Source of the DNA: Lindgomyces ingoldianus
Taxonomy: Eukaryota; Ascomycota; Dothideomycetes; Pleosporales; Lindgomycetaceae
Assembly: GCF_010093535.1 (NCBI RefSeq)
Contig: NW_022985164.1
Span: forward strand, 2,022,287 to 2,086,286
Length of the DNA: 64,000 nucleotides
Reading direction: 5' to 3'
Each line of letters starts with the position of its first letter. Position 1 is the stretch's first letter. The notes under the pieces are model-generated. The model made no database searches. It saw only the letters and a list, made by a program, of their open reading frames with translations, and was not told the origin of the DNA. This document shows positions 36,109 to 47,198 of this stretch, one piece after another. A program made the translations under genes and the position numbers.

Positions 36109-37412
36109 GATGGATATGTTGGAAGTAATTGGCCTTTGTAGGTAAATATAGGGGACTAAGAGATGGATGAAGAGATTGAGTTATGATGGGTGATGTGGGA
36201 AAGATGGAAGGAAGACATAGCCTTCTTATACTTGCCTTTGGAAAAGGCTGTGGGCCGAGTAAAGAGTGCTAAGGCACATAGCTGCATGAATACGGTGGGG
36301 AGTGAAAAGTCCTCTAATGTTCTTCATGAGCAGTATCAGGTCATTTAGGATTGTTAGTGGCCAATAGAAGGTGAAAGGCTCTGCCACAAAATGTTGCTAT
36401 GATGCACATCTCCCAGTGTCTGTGATTATGTGTGAATATGAAAGTGTGCTGAGCATGTTGGATTATCGAACTTCTCACCGCCGCCACATCCAACAGTGAT
36501 TATGGGACATGCTTTGGGTGTCAAGTGAACATTAGTGTTCGTGCTTCGTTGCCTACTCTGCTGTTGGTGGACAGAGTCATTGAAGATTCGGGATGAGTGG
36601 AGAAGGGTTTTTGCGTCATGAAATCACTGTGGCGTAGTCTTCGAATGAGGATGAAACTTCAACCTATATGTGAGGTGCTAAATGCTCTGTGCAAAACATG
36701 GTCCAGCGCACATGATCAGGGCCAGTAAGCTTCTGGATTTGAAGGGAAACTCCAACATTGGCGAAAAGCACGGCCCTGCATTTGGTTAACGCTCTTTCTT
36801 ATTCTAGCAACAGGGTTAACAGATTGACTCTACTCTAGTTATGTTCCACGCTACATGATAATATGCAGTATTTGAAAGTTTTATTGAGAGTAATGTTCCA
36901 AGTTTATCTTCTCCGAGACAGAAATCTGCTACAAAGCTACTATGCACGTGTTAAACCCCTGAGAAATCTGGTGGACTAGGGGCTAAGTTGGTTCTGGCAC
37001 AGCTAACTTCGCCGCAGACCCGGTTTTGGTGATCAACATAGTCGTTCCCAACTGCTACCATGGTCCGTGAACAGCCAGCACGAACCAAGCTCTTGGAAAT
37101 GCTCCTACCAGGGGGTGGCCACAAGGAGCTGCGGACAGTACTGGTGGCACTCAGAGTCAATCATTAGTAGATTGATTTGCTGGGGGATGAATGAACGTAA
37201 GCGGGATGCGTACTGCTAAGCTCACGCAATAAGACGGTAAGGGATGTTCTGCACGCGGCCCGCAGTTTCCGAAATATTACAAGGATGGCCTCCCAGAAGA
37301 ACATGTTATTAGGGACTTAGGTTCTGAGAGGATCTATTCAGTTTAAGCCTAGTGGAATAGAGTAGTGAGATGGCGAGGGTGTGGGTTTAGAGCGTGCCTA
37401 CAGTGCAGGAAA
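36109..37412. other. Gene-poor interval
   Basis: About 1.3 kb of AT-rich sequence without a convincing frame. No repeats or RNA genes recognised. Confidence 0.4.
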
Positions 37413-38022
37413 TTACCTGCTAGGGGAATTAATGAATTGATAAAACAGATTAGAGACAAGAATAACAGGTTTTGGTGGAAAGAAATGAGAAATCACAGGA
37501 GGTTGAGAGACCTCATCACCCAATGGGATGAAGGAGCTTGCCTGGGGTTGTTGGAGGTGACGTTCCGTTATGTTTTCCCTGTGTATGGATGGAATGAAAT
37601 CACATCCTAGGACAGCCGTGCCTAAGAAGATCGAGTGAGAAGAAAGAGGTAGGTTGGATTTAGCAATACTGCGATTAGCTGCGAAAGCTGTTGCCCGTGC
37701 TCTGGTTTGGTAGTTACCTGGGAGAGAGTCAAGTGCAGATATCAACTTGGCAACGTCCTCAGACTTCCCTACGCCTGTGGAGTCGTATTGCTCTATGGAA
37801 GAGATGCGTTTCTGTCCAAACTGAATCCGTAATCTTTCATTTACCGGGTGATTCTCCAGCCAAATGGGGCTGATGGAGTCGGGGAATGTCGGCGAGCGGG
37901 GAGAGTCCGAGTCGGCAGGGTCGTCTATTGGTACCACGAAGTATAAGCTGAAGAAACAAACAAGTATTGATCTCAGCAGGTTCAGTCAGCCACAGACACC
38001 TCTTTGTGGTATGGAGATACAT
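37413..38022 (-). CDS. Three-exon small gene of unknown function
   Basis: Rebuilt from splice signals: exons 38000-38022, 37718-37947 and 37413-37621 (minus) give 153 residues from the ATG at 38022 (MYLHTTKS...). All three phases agree. The acceptors (TTTCTTCAG, TTCTTAG) and a branch-like GCTAATC fit fungal introns. The product has an acidic Pro/Ser N-terminal part (PIDDPADSDSPRSPTFPDSI) and a C-terminal part rich in Pro and aromatics (ISHFFPPKPVILVSNLFYQF). No signal peptide, no family. It may also be a fragment of a larger decayed gene, since neighbouring frames at 38314-38557 look weakly protein-like. Confidence 0.45.
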
Positions 38023-38555
38023 TGACGATGCACTGTGATAGCCAAATGGAGCAAGCGGGGAAGATCTTTGACGTGGCGTTTCTGGTCCTCGCTTTTTTCA
38101 GCCCGCCCCCCAATCTTTTCTCGCAACCTCTTCGTTCCACCAGACCACGAAACATCTATCTGAACAGTATCGTGAAAATTCGAATCAAGCTGAAGGGCCT
38201 CTAATTCGAAGAAGAAGCTCCTTGCAAGCCCTAAAAGTCCAACTGTAAGAAATATACCGTATTTCTACCCGATGTTGATTCTGTTTCTCTCCTCTTGCAG
38301 GCTCTGGCAACCTTCAGCTTCTAGTGGCTTGCCTACGATATGCAAAGGGCCTTTGGCACTCACCGCTATCCAATCCACAATGCCTCACGATTTCCACGTA
38401 GGGCTGGGCGACTACCCGCCCATTGCGCAGTGTGAAAGGTAGCCAAATACTGCAGACCTCGCAGATTCCCTGCATTTTCTGCGTGATCTGAGAAGGCATC
38501 TGAAGGTATTTCAGTTGGGTTGACAAGATTCTGTTGCTGCATCGCTGCTGTCGTC
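38023..38555. other. Upstream region of mucin-like gene
   Basis: No gene assigned. Minus-strand frames at 38314-38557 are open but unsupported. The promoter of the plus-strand membrane protein gene lies here. Confidence 0.4.
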
Positions 38556-40667
38556 ATGCATCTAGCCGTCTTTTCATTTGGTCTGTTGTTCGTAGTTGCA
38601 TCAGCGGGCGACTGGCCTCACTACAACGACCACCATGAATCTGCCGACTCAAAGGAGAGCTCGTCTCCATGGACTTCACCCTTGTTTCCTGGCCCGCATT
38701 ATCCTGAGCAAACACCATGCTCAACTACAACTGTTCCTGTCTACTCCCAGCATACCTCTGTCACCCCAATTTCGACGATTACACAATACTCGTCGTTAAC
38801 CCTAACATCAACTGCGTATCCTTCATACGGCCGCTCTAGTTCATCCAGTTCAGAAGCTAGTCACGTGCTCAGCTACCAGTCAAGCTTAGTGACGAGCCAT
38901 ACAGCTACTACAAGTTTAGCATACACGAGCGGTTCCTCCATTTCAAAGTCAACGTCGTCATTAGTTCACCGTAGTTCTTCGATTAGCGGTACCTCTTCGG
39001 GCAAGACTAGTTCGGTCTCGTCTACCAGCCAAACGCCCACAAAGTCGACCGCTTCAGGGCCCTTCTCGGTCCACGTTTTATCATCCTCAAGTGTGGCCAC
39101 AAGTTCAGCCAAAACTAGCATCGTCAATTCATCTTCCGGCAGCCTGGTCTCCACACCTGCTATTCCAAGTTCACCCAAGTTCTCTACAACAACTTCATTG
39201 GTAACACCACCACCCACAACGACGACTACCAGAAAATCTTCCGCCTCTTCATCACTATTCCAATCATCTTTCTCATCTTCATGCCGAATCTCAACTACCA
39301 CCGTTACGATTGCATCGCGTGGTAGCGTCACTACTCTACCCTGCACGGTAACTCAGACACCCCTCTGCGGAGGAGGAACGCAGTATGTCACAAGCATCTT
39401 TCAGATCTATACGAACATTACGAACATTTCGGCCGGCGGTTGTTGCACAAAGAACATTACGACGACGGAGACTCTGCATCTCCCATGCACCAGTACTCCA
39501 AGCAACCATGTCACCAGTTCTTCTGGGGCTGCACCTACGAGTTCAATATCTGGATCTCGTTCCTCATCAGGCAACTGTCCACCGCCAGTAACGGTCACCG
39601 TCCCTGGGGAATCAGTTATCTTTCCATCGTCCGCACCAACTAGCTGCGCGACCCTGCCTCCTGTTGTATTCATTGTTACAATTACGACGACTACAACCTC
39701 GATCTCGACATCAACAATCACGCCCCCGTGCTCGGCGTCCACTGGATCCCAGGTCTCGGACTCTATTAACTTTACATCTCAAAGCATTCCAGTAACTACG
39801 TGCCCAGGGACTATCACATCAATCACGGTTACGAAGGACTGCACAACTCCACCGCAATGCCCTACACAGACCTTATGTCCAAGTCTCTCCTGCTCGACTT
39901 CTTCATGTCCTACTCCAGCAATCTGCCCGCCGGTCACTCCGACTACTTGTTCAGGAACTACAGTATATCTAAGCTCATGTCCGGTAGGGACACTAAGCTC
40001 TAGTCTACCGTCCTCCTCAGGCTCAACTTCATGCTCGAGCTGCACGCCGATAACTGTTTACCCTAGTCAATGCCCTACTATTACACCAACGACCTGCCCA
40101 TCCTCCAGCACTAGTCCTCCAGTAGGCGTATCAAGCAGTTCGGTTTCACCATCCGGCTCAAATTCAGCACCAAGCTGCACGCCAAACACAGTATACCCGA
40201 GCTCCTGTCCTCCAAATACTAGAACCACCTGTCCGACATTCTTACCCTCAACAATCTACCTATCATCCTGTCCTCCACCTACAAACACAAACACCAACAC
40301 CAACCCAACGCCAACCTGCCCATCCTCCCACCCCTCAACAATCTACCCAACAACCTGTCCACCCATCACAACTCCAGCAAACTGCCCTTCCTCCCCCTCC
40401 TCCTCAACGCCCCCCACCTTCACTCGCCCCTCCGCTAACAGCCCAACCCCAACACTCTGCCCCGTTTGCCACGACCACAACCGTACCGCGCTGCTAGTGC
40501 TAACAATCTTGTTCGGGGTCGGGTTACTGTTAGCACTGCTGGGGCTAGCCGCTGCAATGTGGGCTTTGCATGGACATCGGAAGCGTAGGGTGCCAGGGAC
40601 GTGTGCGCAGTGTGGGCAGCCGTTTGGGGGGTGTACCTGTGCGGTTACTGGGGGTGGGGAGAGTTAG
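38556..40667 (+). CDS. Mucin-like Ser/Thr-rich type I membrane protein with Cys repeats
   Basis: Single exon. I chose the ATG at 38556 because it opens a good signal peptide (MHLAVFSFGLLFVVASAG); the frame itself is open from 38520. About 703 residues. The ectodomain is extremely rich in Ser/Thr/Pro and so probably heavily O-mannosylated. From about residue 260 it becomes Cys-rich, with at least five repeats of T(V/I)Y(P/L)xxCP spaced about 20-40 residues. One membrane helix (ALLVLTILFGVGLLLALLGL) near residue 655 is followed by a basic stop-transfer (HGHRKRR) and a short cytosolic tail with CAQCGQPFGGCTC. The plan recalls wall-stress sensors and adhesins, but no WSC or other named domain is seen. 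Confidence 0.75.
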   Translation: MHLAVFSFGLLFVVASAGDWPHYNDHHESADSKESSSPWTSPLFPGPHYPEQTPCSTTTVPVYSQHTSVTPISTITQYSSLTLTSTAYPSYGRSSSSSSEASHVLSYQSSLVTSHTATTSLAYTSGSSISKSTSSLVHRSSSISGTSSGKTSSVSSTSQTPTKSTASGPFSVHVLSSSSVATSSAKTSIVNSSSGSLVSTPAIPSSPKFSTTTSLVTPPPTTTTTRKSSASSSLFQSSFSSSCRISTTTVTIASRGSVTTLPCTVTQTPLCGGGTQYVTSIFQIYTNITNISAGGCCTKNITTTETLHLPCTSTPSNHVTSSSGAAPTSSISGSRSSSGNCPPPVTVTVPGESVIFPSSAPTSCATLPPVVFIVTITTTTTSISTSTITPPCSASTGSQVSDSINFTSQSIPVTTCPGTITSITVTKDCTTPPQCPTQTLCPSLSCSTSSCPTPAICPPVTPTTCSGTTVYLSSCPVGTLSSSLPSSSGSTSCSSCTPITVYPSQCPTITPTTCPSSSTSPPVGVSSSSVSPSGSNSAPSCTPNTVYPSSCPPNTRTTCPTFLPSTIYLSSCPPPTNTNTNTNPTPTCPSSHPSTIYPTTCPPITTPANCPSSPSSSTPPTFTRPSANSPTPTLCPVCHDHNRTALLVLTILFGVGLLLALLGLAAAMWALHGHRKRRVPGTCAQCGQPFGGCTCAVTGGGES

Positions 40668-41199
40668 TTTGGCGGGATGAAGCGGGGCGGTCGTTTAAGA
40701 GTATATGCAAGCGATGGAGTTGGGGTTGCAGTGCGTATGAATGAGAAGTTGATGCTTGTTCAGATTTGGGTTGTAATTCTTTGGTAGTCGGGTAGGGGTT
40801 GTGATTGGGTCGATTAGGGGTAGTGACTTTAATATCCTAGATGTCTGGGGAATAGCCATAATAGTGAACGGATTACGCGCATTCTCCAGTGCTCCATAAG
40901 AATATATATGTATATATCATATCTATGCGTGCGCACATGTGTGTGTGTGTGTGTGTGTGTGTAATAAAGATTTAGTACCCGAGCCAACGGACATAAAACA
41001 CGAAGTATAGACAAAAATCAGATCCATCCGAAAGGCGATATGCAGTGACAACAACCTCAGCAACACAGAAATCAACATACCACTCATTATTTTAACCCCA
41101 CCCTGGTCTTCACCATTCTTCTCCCACTAACACAACATCGCTATTTTCCTCACCTCTAATACACTCTACTCGGCTCAGCTCTGCTTACCCTTCTCTAAT
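40668..41199. other. Convergent intergenic region
   Basis: Shared 3' region of the mucin-like gene and the GPI-type gene. It contains a (TG)n microsatellite, listed separately. No gene seen. Confidence 0.5.
40938..40962. repeat. (TG)n microsatellite
   Basis: About 12 uninterrupted TG dinucleotides. A simple repeat, likely length-variable between strains. Confidence 0.95.
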
Positions 41200-41881
41200 C
41201 TACAACAACCCAACAACCCCCAAAGCACCAAGCACCAAAACCTCAAGGTACCCAGCGTTAACACCGACGGACACGGCAGGGGCAGCATTCTTTGTCGCAA
41301 CAGCGATGGAGGAGGAAGCGGGCTTGGAGCTTGAAGCAGCAGCCGCGGATGAGGAAGCGGGCTTTGATGTGGTGCCTGCGACGGAAACGAGGACAGAGCC
41401 GGAGGCAGAGGAGGCGTGGCTGGTGGACGTGGCAACGGCGAGGGTCTAGAAGAGAGGTGAGCCGGGGTGTGGGAGTGGAGTGGGAGATGATGGCCTAGGA
41501 ACAGAGGGGGAAATAATAGTCTAGGAGAAAGGGTAGAAGAGCATGGTCTGGAAGTGGAAATGGAATATAACAGCCCAGGAGTAAATGGGGAAGATTATGG
41601 CCTAGAAGTAGAAGGCGAATGCTTAAGAACGGGAAAAGACGGCAACCAGATGATATAGAGCTTGCAAAACGTGCAGACTGTGCGCTCAGGTTGCATAGAA
41701 AGGAACTTACCGAAGGAGTTGCCGCGGGCGTAGAAGTGGATAGTCTGGAAGAGCTGCTAGATGCAACTGAAGAGACTGTTGCAACGGAAGCGGAGCTGGA
41801 TGCCCGGGAGGAAGATGAGGAGACCTGACCCATGGCGGCCGAGGCCAAGGCGGTGAATGCAACGAAGAATGAGGCTTTCAT
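41200..41881 (-). CDS. Small Ser-rich GPI-anchor-type cell-wall protein
   Basis: Two exons, 41711-41881 and 41200-41445, 138 residues, phase-0 junction. An N-terminal signal peptide (MKASFFVAFTALASAAMG) is followed by a Ser/Ala/Thr/Val stretch. The C-terminus ends in a hydrophobic segment with no cytosolic tail (LEVLVLGALGVVGLL), preceded by small residues suitable as a GPI omega site (GVNAG). This arrangement is common for abundant fungal wall proteins. No enzymatic domain. The 266-bp intron is larger than most in the window. Confidence 0.75.
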
Positions 41882-43015
41882 TTTGGAAGAGTAGTTTGAC
41901 TCGAAAGGTGTTGGTACGGTGGTGAGGTTTTCGTGAGGATGCTGCGTTCACGGAACTCAACTGAAGGATGTGGTTTAAAGGTTGGCTGGTAGTTTGTGGA
42001 TGGTAGCAGTAGCAGTGGTGCCGCGTCATGGAGGTTATATGGCAACGTGGATGCTTTCAGAAACAGCACAATCTTACACATGTTAGCGTATAGTTTATCG
42101 AGAGGTTGCCATAGATGTCGAAAGAAGGCTACAAAACAACCGAAATTCAATAATCGGGTTTCCGTTTCTGATGGTAATCAAGCGAGCGGGGACGGTGCGA
42201 TGTGCGCGAACCCATAGGAAAGAAGACAGTGACATGCCGAACGATGACACTACAGAATAGTGGTTGTGTGTACCCAAAACAGAGTCTGACACTACAAAGA
42301 AGCTATTGGGCTGGTAACAAGACTAAGAAGCCACAGCAAAGTTCTGGAATCCGGTTCCAAGATCTATAGAGGTGCAAGCTTGGGCTAAGAAGCAGGGCCG
42401 GAGTCGTGACATCGCCGCAGTCCATTGAATAGTGGAGCCGCCGCGTCGAGACATGCGATTGTCGACGGTGACGATCTCGGCGCCGGAAGATTGGGAGGCG
42501 ACCCCGAAGCCATTCAGCCAGCTCTTTGCATGAGCGTATTTTGATGCCACTCCCTGGGCCAGAGAGAGGGAGTGGAGGCAGGGGCATCGACAATTCCTCA
42601 TGTCCCATCCTCCTAGGAGATAGGATTAACATAGAGGAAATGGTGGTGCTGAAACCTAGCATGGACTACATAGATTCCACGGAGAAGCGGAAATGGCCAA
42701 CCAGAGGGGCCCAGTGGGATTTGCACTCTGGAGTCGGCTCTGTGTCGTGATGTATTGGAACGTTTGCCTCATTGCAAATGGCGTAGACTAGACTAAGGAT
42801 CTTGTGAAGAGAGTGGCTGGAGGTCGGCAGAGGGATATGTGAGGCACTTGAGGCGAGTGACGAGGGGGGAAGGAAGGGACATGGGGAATGGCGCGACCAT
42901 AATGGGCTAGTCCACATTGAGCGTAGCTTGGCATGTACCTTGGATCGTTGAGTTGCGCTTCTGCCGGCCTTGAACTCGCGAGCAGCTGCAACCGGCCCAC
43001 CATAATTCGGCGAGC
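41882..43015. other. Intergenic region before the glycosyltransferase
   Basis: About 1.1 kb. Overlapping frames on the minus strand (42303-42662, 42323-42601) and plus strand (42526-42750) exclude each other and match no family. No gene claimed. Confidence 0.4.
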
Positions 43016-44353
43016 ATGGCGAGACTCAGGCCCAGTCGTCTACTTTTTACTGCTCTCATTGTGATATTCCTCTTCTGGACCCTCTTGGCCCGTTTCTCTT
43101 TCGCTAGAGTGAGGGGATACTCAATTCTAACAGACCCACCCACAGCTACCAGCCCCGACGTCTCCCATGTCTCCCACGTCTCCCTGGGAGAGGAATGCTC
43201 CCCCTTTGCCGGCGGTGGAATGGACAATGTAACCATCGTAGTGAAACTCGGAGCAGCTGAGGTGTCGTCAAAGCTGGCCGCCTATCTCGATGTCATCGGT
43301 CCCTGTAGCCCGGACCTGCTGCTCTTCTCAGATCGGTATGAGACCTACAAGGCCTACACCATCCTCGACGCCCTTGCCAACCTCCCAGCCGAGTACAAGG
43401 GCAACAACCCAGACTTTGCCGCCTACGATGACATTCAGCGCTCGAACCGGTCCCTCGCGAAGACGACCGACGGCTGGAAGCTCGACAAGTACAAGTTCTT
43501 ACCCATGATGGACATGGTCGCGCAATTGAGGCCTCATTCGCACTGGTTTTTCTTCGTCGAGCCGGACACCTACGTCAACTGGGACAATGTCTACCGCTTC
43601 CTCGGTGCCTTCGACCCCGACCAGCCCCTCTACTTTGGGTCCCCGGTCTGGCCCCCCAAGAAAACTGTCTTTGCGCACGGTGGCAGCGGCATTGTTCTTT
43701 CGCATCGTGCTTTGAACAAGCTGATAACCCACGGGCAGAAGTATAGGGGCAAGTACGGTACGCCTGGCGCTCACCAGTTTGGGAAGAATCTCTCCAACGA
43801 ATGCTGCGGGGACGAGGTCCTTGCCCAGGTGCTCAAGGAGTGCGGTGTCTCCCTCCGCGGCTACTGGCCCATGTTTAATGGAGAGAAGCCGACTACAGTT
43901 CGGTTTGGCCCAGAGCACTGGTGCGAGGCCATTGTTACTTTGCACCACCTCCAGGAAGGTGATTTTGCGAAACTGCATGCCTGGGAAGCTAGCCGGCAGC
44001 ATCCGTCAACCCCTCTTACTTTTGCAGAGCTCTTCCGTTATATCGAACACTCTGTACAGTCCCAAATGGACGATTGGACAAACATGTCCGAAGACGCCAC
44101 CTTCACCACTCCCCATTCAGCCGGCGAATCCTTTGATAACTGCCTCGACACATGCTTGAGAGATCGTAAGTGTGTCCAGTACGAGCACTTTGGGGGTACG
44201 TGCCGGCTCTCGTATACTACACGCATGGGGCACGAGAGACTACCAGAGGGCAATAAACGGTGGACGTCTGGATGGGTCAAGGACAGGATTGAGGCATTCA
44301 AGGCTGCCCACTCCCCATGCCTGGGTGCCCATTTCGTCCATCCAAATCCATGA
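43016..44353 (+). CDS. GT31-like Golgi glycosyltransferase with PAN-like tail
   Basis: Single exon, 445 residues. Type II topology: short basic N-terminus (MARLRPSR) then one membrane anchor (LLFTALIVIFLFWTLLARF). The luminal catalytic part resembles the fungal family 31/fringe-like transferases: DKYKFLPMMDMVAQLRP, the acidic metal/sugar-nucleotide motif FFVEPDTYVNW (taking the place of DxD), LYFGSPVWPP, FAHGGSGIVLSHRAL and NECCGDEVLAQVL. The last ~60 residues carry four or more cysteines in a PAN/apple-like spacing (FDNCLDTCLRDRKCVQYEH, then GTCRL). It probably elongates N- or O-glycans in the Golgi; donor and acceptor are unknown. Confidence 0.82.
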   Translation: MARLRPSRLLFTALIVIFLFWTLLARFSFARVRGYSILTDPPTATSPDVSHVSHVSLGEECSPFAGGGMDNVTIVVKLGAAEVSSKLAAYLDVIGPCSPDLLLFSDRYETYKAYTILDALANLPAEYKGNNPDFAAYDDIQRSNRSLAKTTDGWKLDKYKFLPMMDMVAQLRPHSHWFFFVEPDTYVNWDNVYRFLGAFDPDQPLYFGSPVWPPKKTVFAHGGSGIVLSHRALNKLITHGQKYRGKYGTPGAHQFGKNLSNECCGDEVLAQVLKECGVSLRGYWPMFNGEKPTTVRFGPEHWCEAIVTLHHLQEGDFAKLHAWEASRQHPSTPLTFAELFRYIEHSVQSQMDDWTNMSEDATFTTPHSAGESFDNCLDTCLRDRKCVQYEHFGGTCRLSYTTRMGHERLPEGNKRWTSGWVKDRIEAFKAAHSPCLGAHFVHPNP

Positions 44354-44854
44354 ACAATCCAGCATTCGCAGCCAATCTGGCGACGAAGGCATCCCCCATC
44401 TCTTTAACGATTAACCTCCATTGCAGGCGTTTTATATCCAAAGGCATTACGGTACATCAAGGTTCAGCATTACGAACAGGATATGGACAGTTTATTATCA
44501 CGGCATTCTTCTTGACTTTGGGATGGATTTGCATACTACTACTTGAACATCACGACTCTGCAACTGGACTCTGGAACTGGGACATTGTAAGGTGTACAGA
44601 GGGTCGGCTTAACTCGTTAGGCAATTTTGCCTCTCTGCTCTCCAATATTAGTATTGGGGCATGAGGCTAATGCTTGGTTCTTTTGATAAACTTTGTTCAC
44701 CGCGTTGGCTCTTTCTATATTAGAAAATGCGGCATTGATGAATGAGGTGCCCTTAGCCTCGCACCTTCTTTGCAAGTTCGCACTGCGTCTGGCTAGAAGA
44801 TTAGGTAGGCATTTTCCTCGAACCCACAAGATCCAACCGTTTCTACTACTGAGT
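44354..44854. other. Convergent intergenic region at left border of the CoA cluster
   Basis: Shared 3' region between the glycosyltransferase and ligase A. No gene seen. It is the natural left boundary of the acyl-CoA gene block. Confidence 0.45.
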
Positions 44855-46595
44855 TCAAAGCTTCGCTCTCCTATCTTCTCTATCTAATGATGTCAGCCCA
44901 CTTCTTTGGTCTTTTAGCTGCTTACGCAGTATCTTCCCAGTTGGATTCTTTGGGAGAGCTTTTACCTCCCACACACCCCCTCTTAATTTCTTATACCCGC
45001 TAACTTTGTTGTCTACCGTCTCTTGTATCTCCTTCAGAGCCTGTTTCCTCACTATTTCATGGGTTAGATGTTCTTTGAGAATTACATAAGCGGTGGGTAG
45101 TTCCGTGAGCTGCGTTTCGTCGAACACAGCCCCAACGCCGCTTTCCATGACGTAGGGGTGTGAGTTCAGATATGCTTCCAGCTCTGATGGGCTTACTTGG
45201 AAGCCCTTGTATTTGATCAGCTCTTTTGTTCTTCCCACGACAGCAATAACACCCTTGTCAGAAATGGTGCACACGTCGCCAGTATTGTACCATCCCTTTA
45301 CTGGAAACGCGGATTTATTAGCCTCGGGGCTAAACGCGTAACCCCGCGTTATATTGGGCCCTCTTATCCACATTTCCCCTGGCCCACCAACTGGCGCATC
45401 TTCCCTTCCATCATTTATCCTCAATACGATCTCCAGATTTGGTAATAGAGGACCAACGACGTCCTCTGGTTGCGCGTCGCCTGACCGTTGATATGCAACG
45501 TATCCCGCCCCTTCTGTCATTCCGTATACCTGGTTTATCCTCCACGGAGCCTTTACCATCAGACGCTCCAGCATCTCTTTCTTGAATGGTGGACCTCCGC
45601 AGTCGATCTTCTCTGCTTTGGAGAAGTCGTATCGTGCTGCGAGGTCTGTGTTTGCAAAAGAGAGGACGACTGAAGGAACACCTTGGAAAATCGTGGGTTT
45701 AACGCTGTCGACGAGCTGGCCAAAACGCTCAAGATCGAATTGCGGCATTGCTGGACGGAGTCAGAACTATTGTCTCATGCTTGATTATATGTTATCCGAT
45801 GCTTGACTTACCATGATGCAGAATCCCCATATACGGTCCAAAGAACAGGGGAAACGTAGTATTCCCAATATGAGCAAACGGTGTAAAGGCCACTATTCTA
45901 CTCCCCCTGTGGAATTGCTTCGCATCATGAGCTTCCAACTGTTTCACATTCGCAACGAAATTATAGTGCGTAAGCTCCACACCTTTCGGCTTACCCGTCG
46001 TCCCAGAACTGAGGTGTATTGTTGCGAGTCTTTCCCTCGTGTCTTCGTATTCCGGTATTGGCAGCACATCCCCTGGGAAGAAGTCATCCGGAATATGCAG
46101 ATATCCCTTGACCCGCTCCACGACTGTGATGATGGTAGGGCGGCTCCATCCCACACCTTGGGCCCTAAGATCTTCCTCCGCAAGGTCAATCGCTTCCTCC
46201 ACCTTTGGTACCACAGGACCATAGACTATGCAGTATTCTGGCCGTGTGACGCTAAATCCGTGTGCAATTTCAGAGGCGACGATTGCGTGGTTGATTGGGC
46301 ATACGACGCCTCCTAGCCAGAGTATGGCATGCACGATTTCGATGTAGTCGACACTATTAGGGAGGATTACGGCCCAGTGCGACTGGTCTTTAGAGTGGAA
46401 AGTGCTACACAGGCCGTGGGCGATTTGGCCGGAGCGCGAGCGGAGTTCGCCGAGGGTGGTGGAGCGGTGGGTAAGGGAGTCGGTGGCTATGAGGTGCGAT
46501 GGTGGGAGAGATGGCCGGGTGCTAGTATGGAGCAGTTGGGTTAGGGAAAGGTTGGTCGGAATGGGGATTTGGAGAAGGGAGTGATAGGTTCGCAT
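44855..46595 (-). CDS. 4CL-like acyl-CoA ligase A, C-terminal PTS1 (AKL)
   Basis: Two exons, 45812-46595 and 44855-45750, 559 residues, in frame. An ANL-superfamily adenylating enzyme that turns a carboxylic acid, ATP and CoA into acyl-CoA. Visible motifs: the P-loop-like LSSGTTGKPKGVE, aromatic-binding FAHIGN, YGMTEGAGYV, GWYNTGD, VGRTKELIKYKGFQVSPSEL and the catalytic lysine region PKNPTGKILRK. The C-terminus is RRAKL, a canonical peroxisomal targeting signal. Size and motifs fit fungal 4-coumarate-CoA-ligase-like enzymes, which act on aryl, medium-chain or terpenoid acids. It is divergent from AtuA-like A across a 603-bp promoter that holds a TGATTCA site. Confidence 0.92.
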
Positions 46596-47198
46596 TGTGA
46601 TGGAGAAGATGCGAAGAATCGACTGAAGAAGCAAAGAGGAAGTACCTCAAGAGTTGGCAAAGGAATACAACAACATTCAAACACTCGAAGCGCAAAACCG
46701 GCGACTTGAGTCGTGGTAGAGCTGAAAGTCAAAGGAAAGGAGAATCCTATTGCTCCAAGCTACACGGTCACAACTTCAGGGACCAGGCGCTCACCTTCCT
46801 CGGGAGCTGGCTTAGGTGCCCCCATGCTCTGCAATATTTACCCGGCCGTCAAACTCCCGTTTCGAAGGCTATCAACGCGTTCCGTCTATTTGGACTTGGT
46901 AAGCTACCCCGCAGCTTTCCCGCAGCTTTCAGCTCGTGCGTGCACTAATGATTCATCGCGGGAGTGAGCGCCGACATCGCCAAAAGCCCACCTTTCCGAT
47001 CAGTCAAATCCCAGATTCGATGTAAGGAAAACATTCATCCCCCGGATCTTTAGAATGGTAACTCGGTAGCCCGGCACGGTGCAGAGCTATGGAACGTCGT
47101 ACGAAAGCTTCATGATAGGACTTGGGAATTTCAAGAACAATCGAGCTGGGTTACGCAACTTCACCTTCCCAGATATTCTAACAGCTTATCACGATACC
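46596..47198. promoter_or_regulatory. Divergent promoter ligase A / AtuA-like A
   Basis: 603 bp between two divergent starts. It contains CTAATGATTCAT at 46945-46956, 12 bases identical to the left part of the 51745 palindrome. The AtuA frame is open upstream to 47079 without a better start. Confidence 0.55.
46945..46956. promoter_or_regulatory. Cluster motif, CTAATGATTCAT (AP-1-like core)
   Basis: Core TGATTCA with CTAA flank on one side only. It lies 243 bp upstream of AtuA-like A and about 350 bp upstream of ligase A. Same 12-mer as in the palindrome at 51745-51761. Binding by a bZIP factor is inferred. Confidence 0.5.

Noticed and set aside
39385..40045. Long antisense frames inside the mucin-like gene (for example 39407-39742 and 38966-39346 minus)
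   Set aside because: They are shadows of Ser/Thr-rich codons on the other strand, without a signal or domain of their own.
47079..47198. Upstream 40-codon extension of AtuA-like A
   Set aside because: The residues before MPPNRPIRIGNASG do not look like the family; the ATG at 47199 gives the usual N-terminus.
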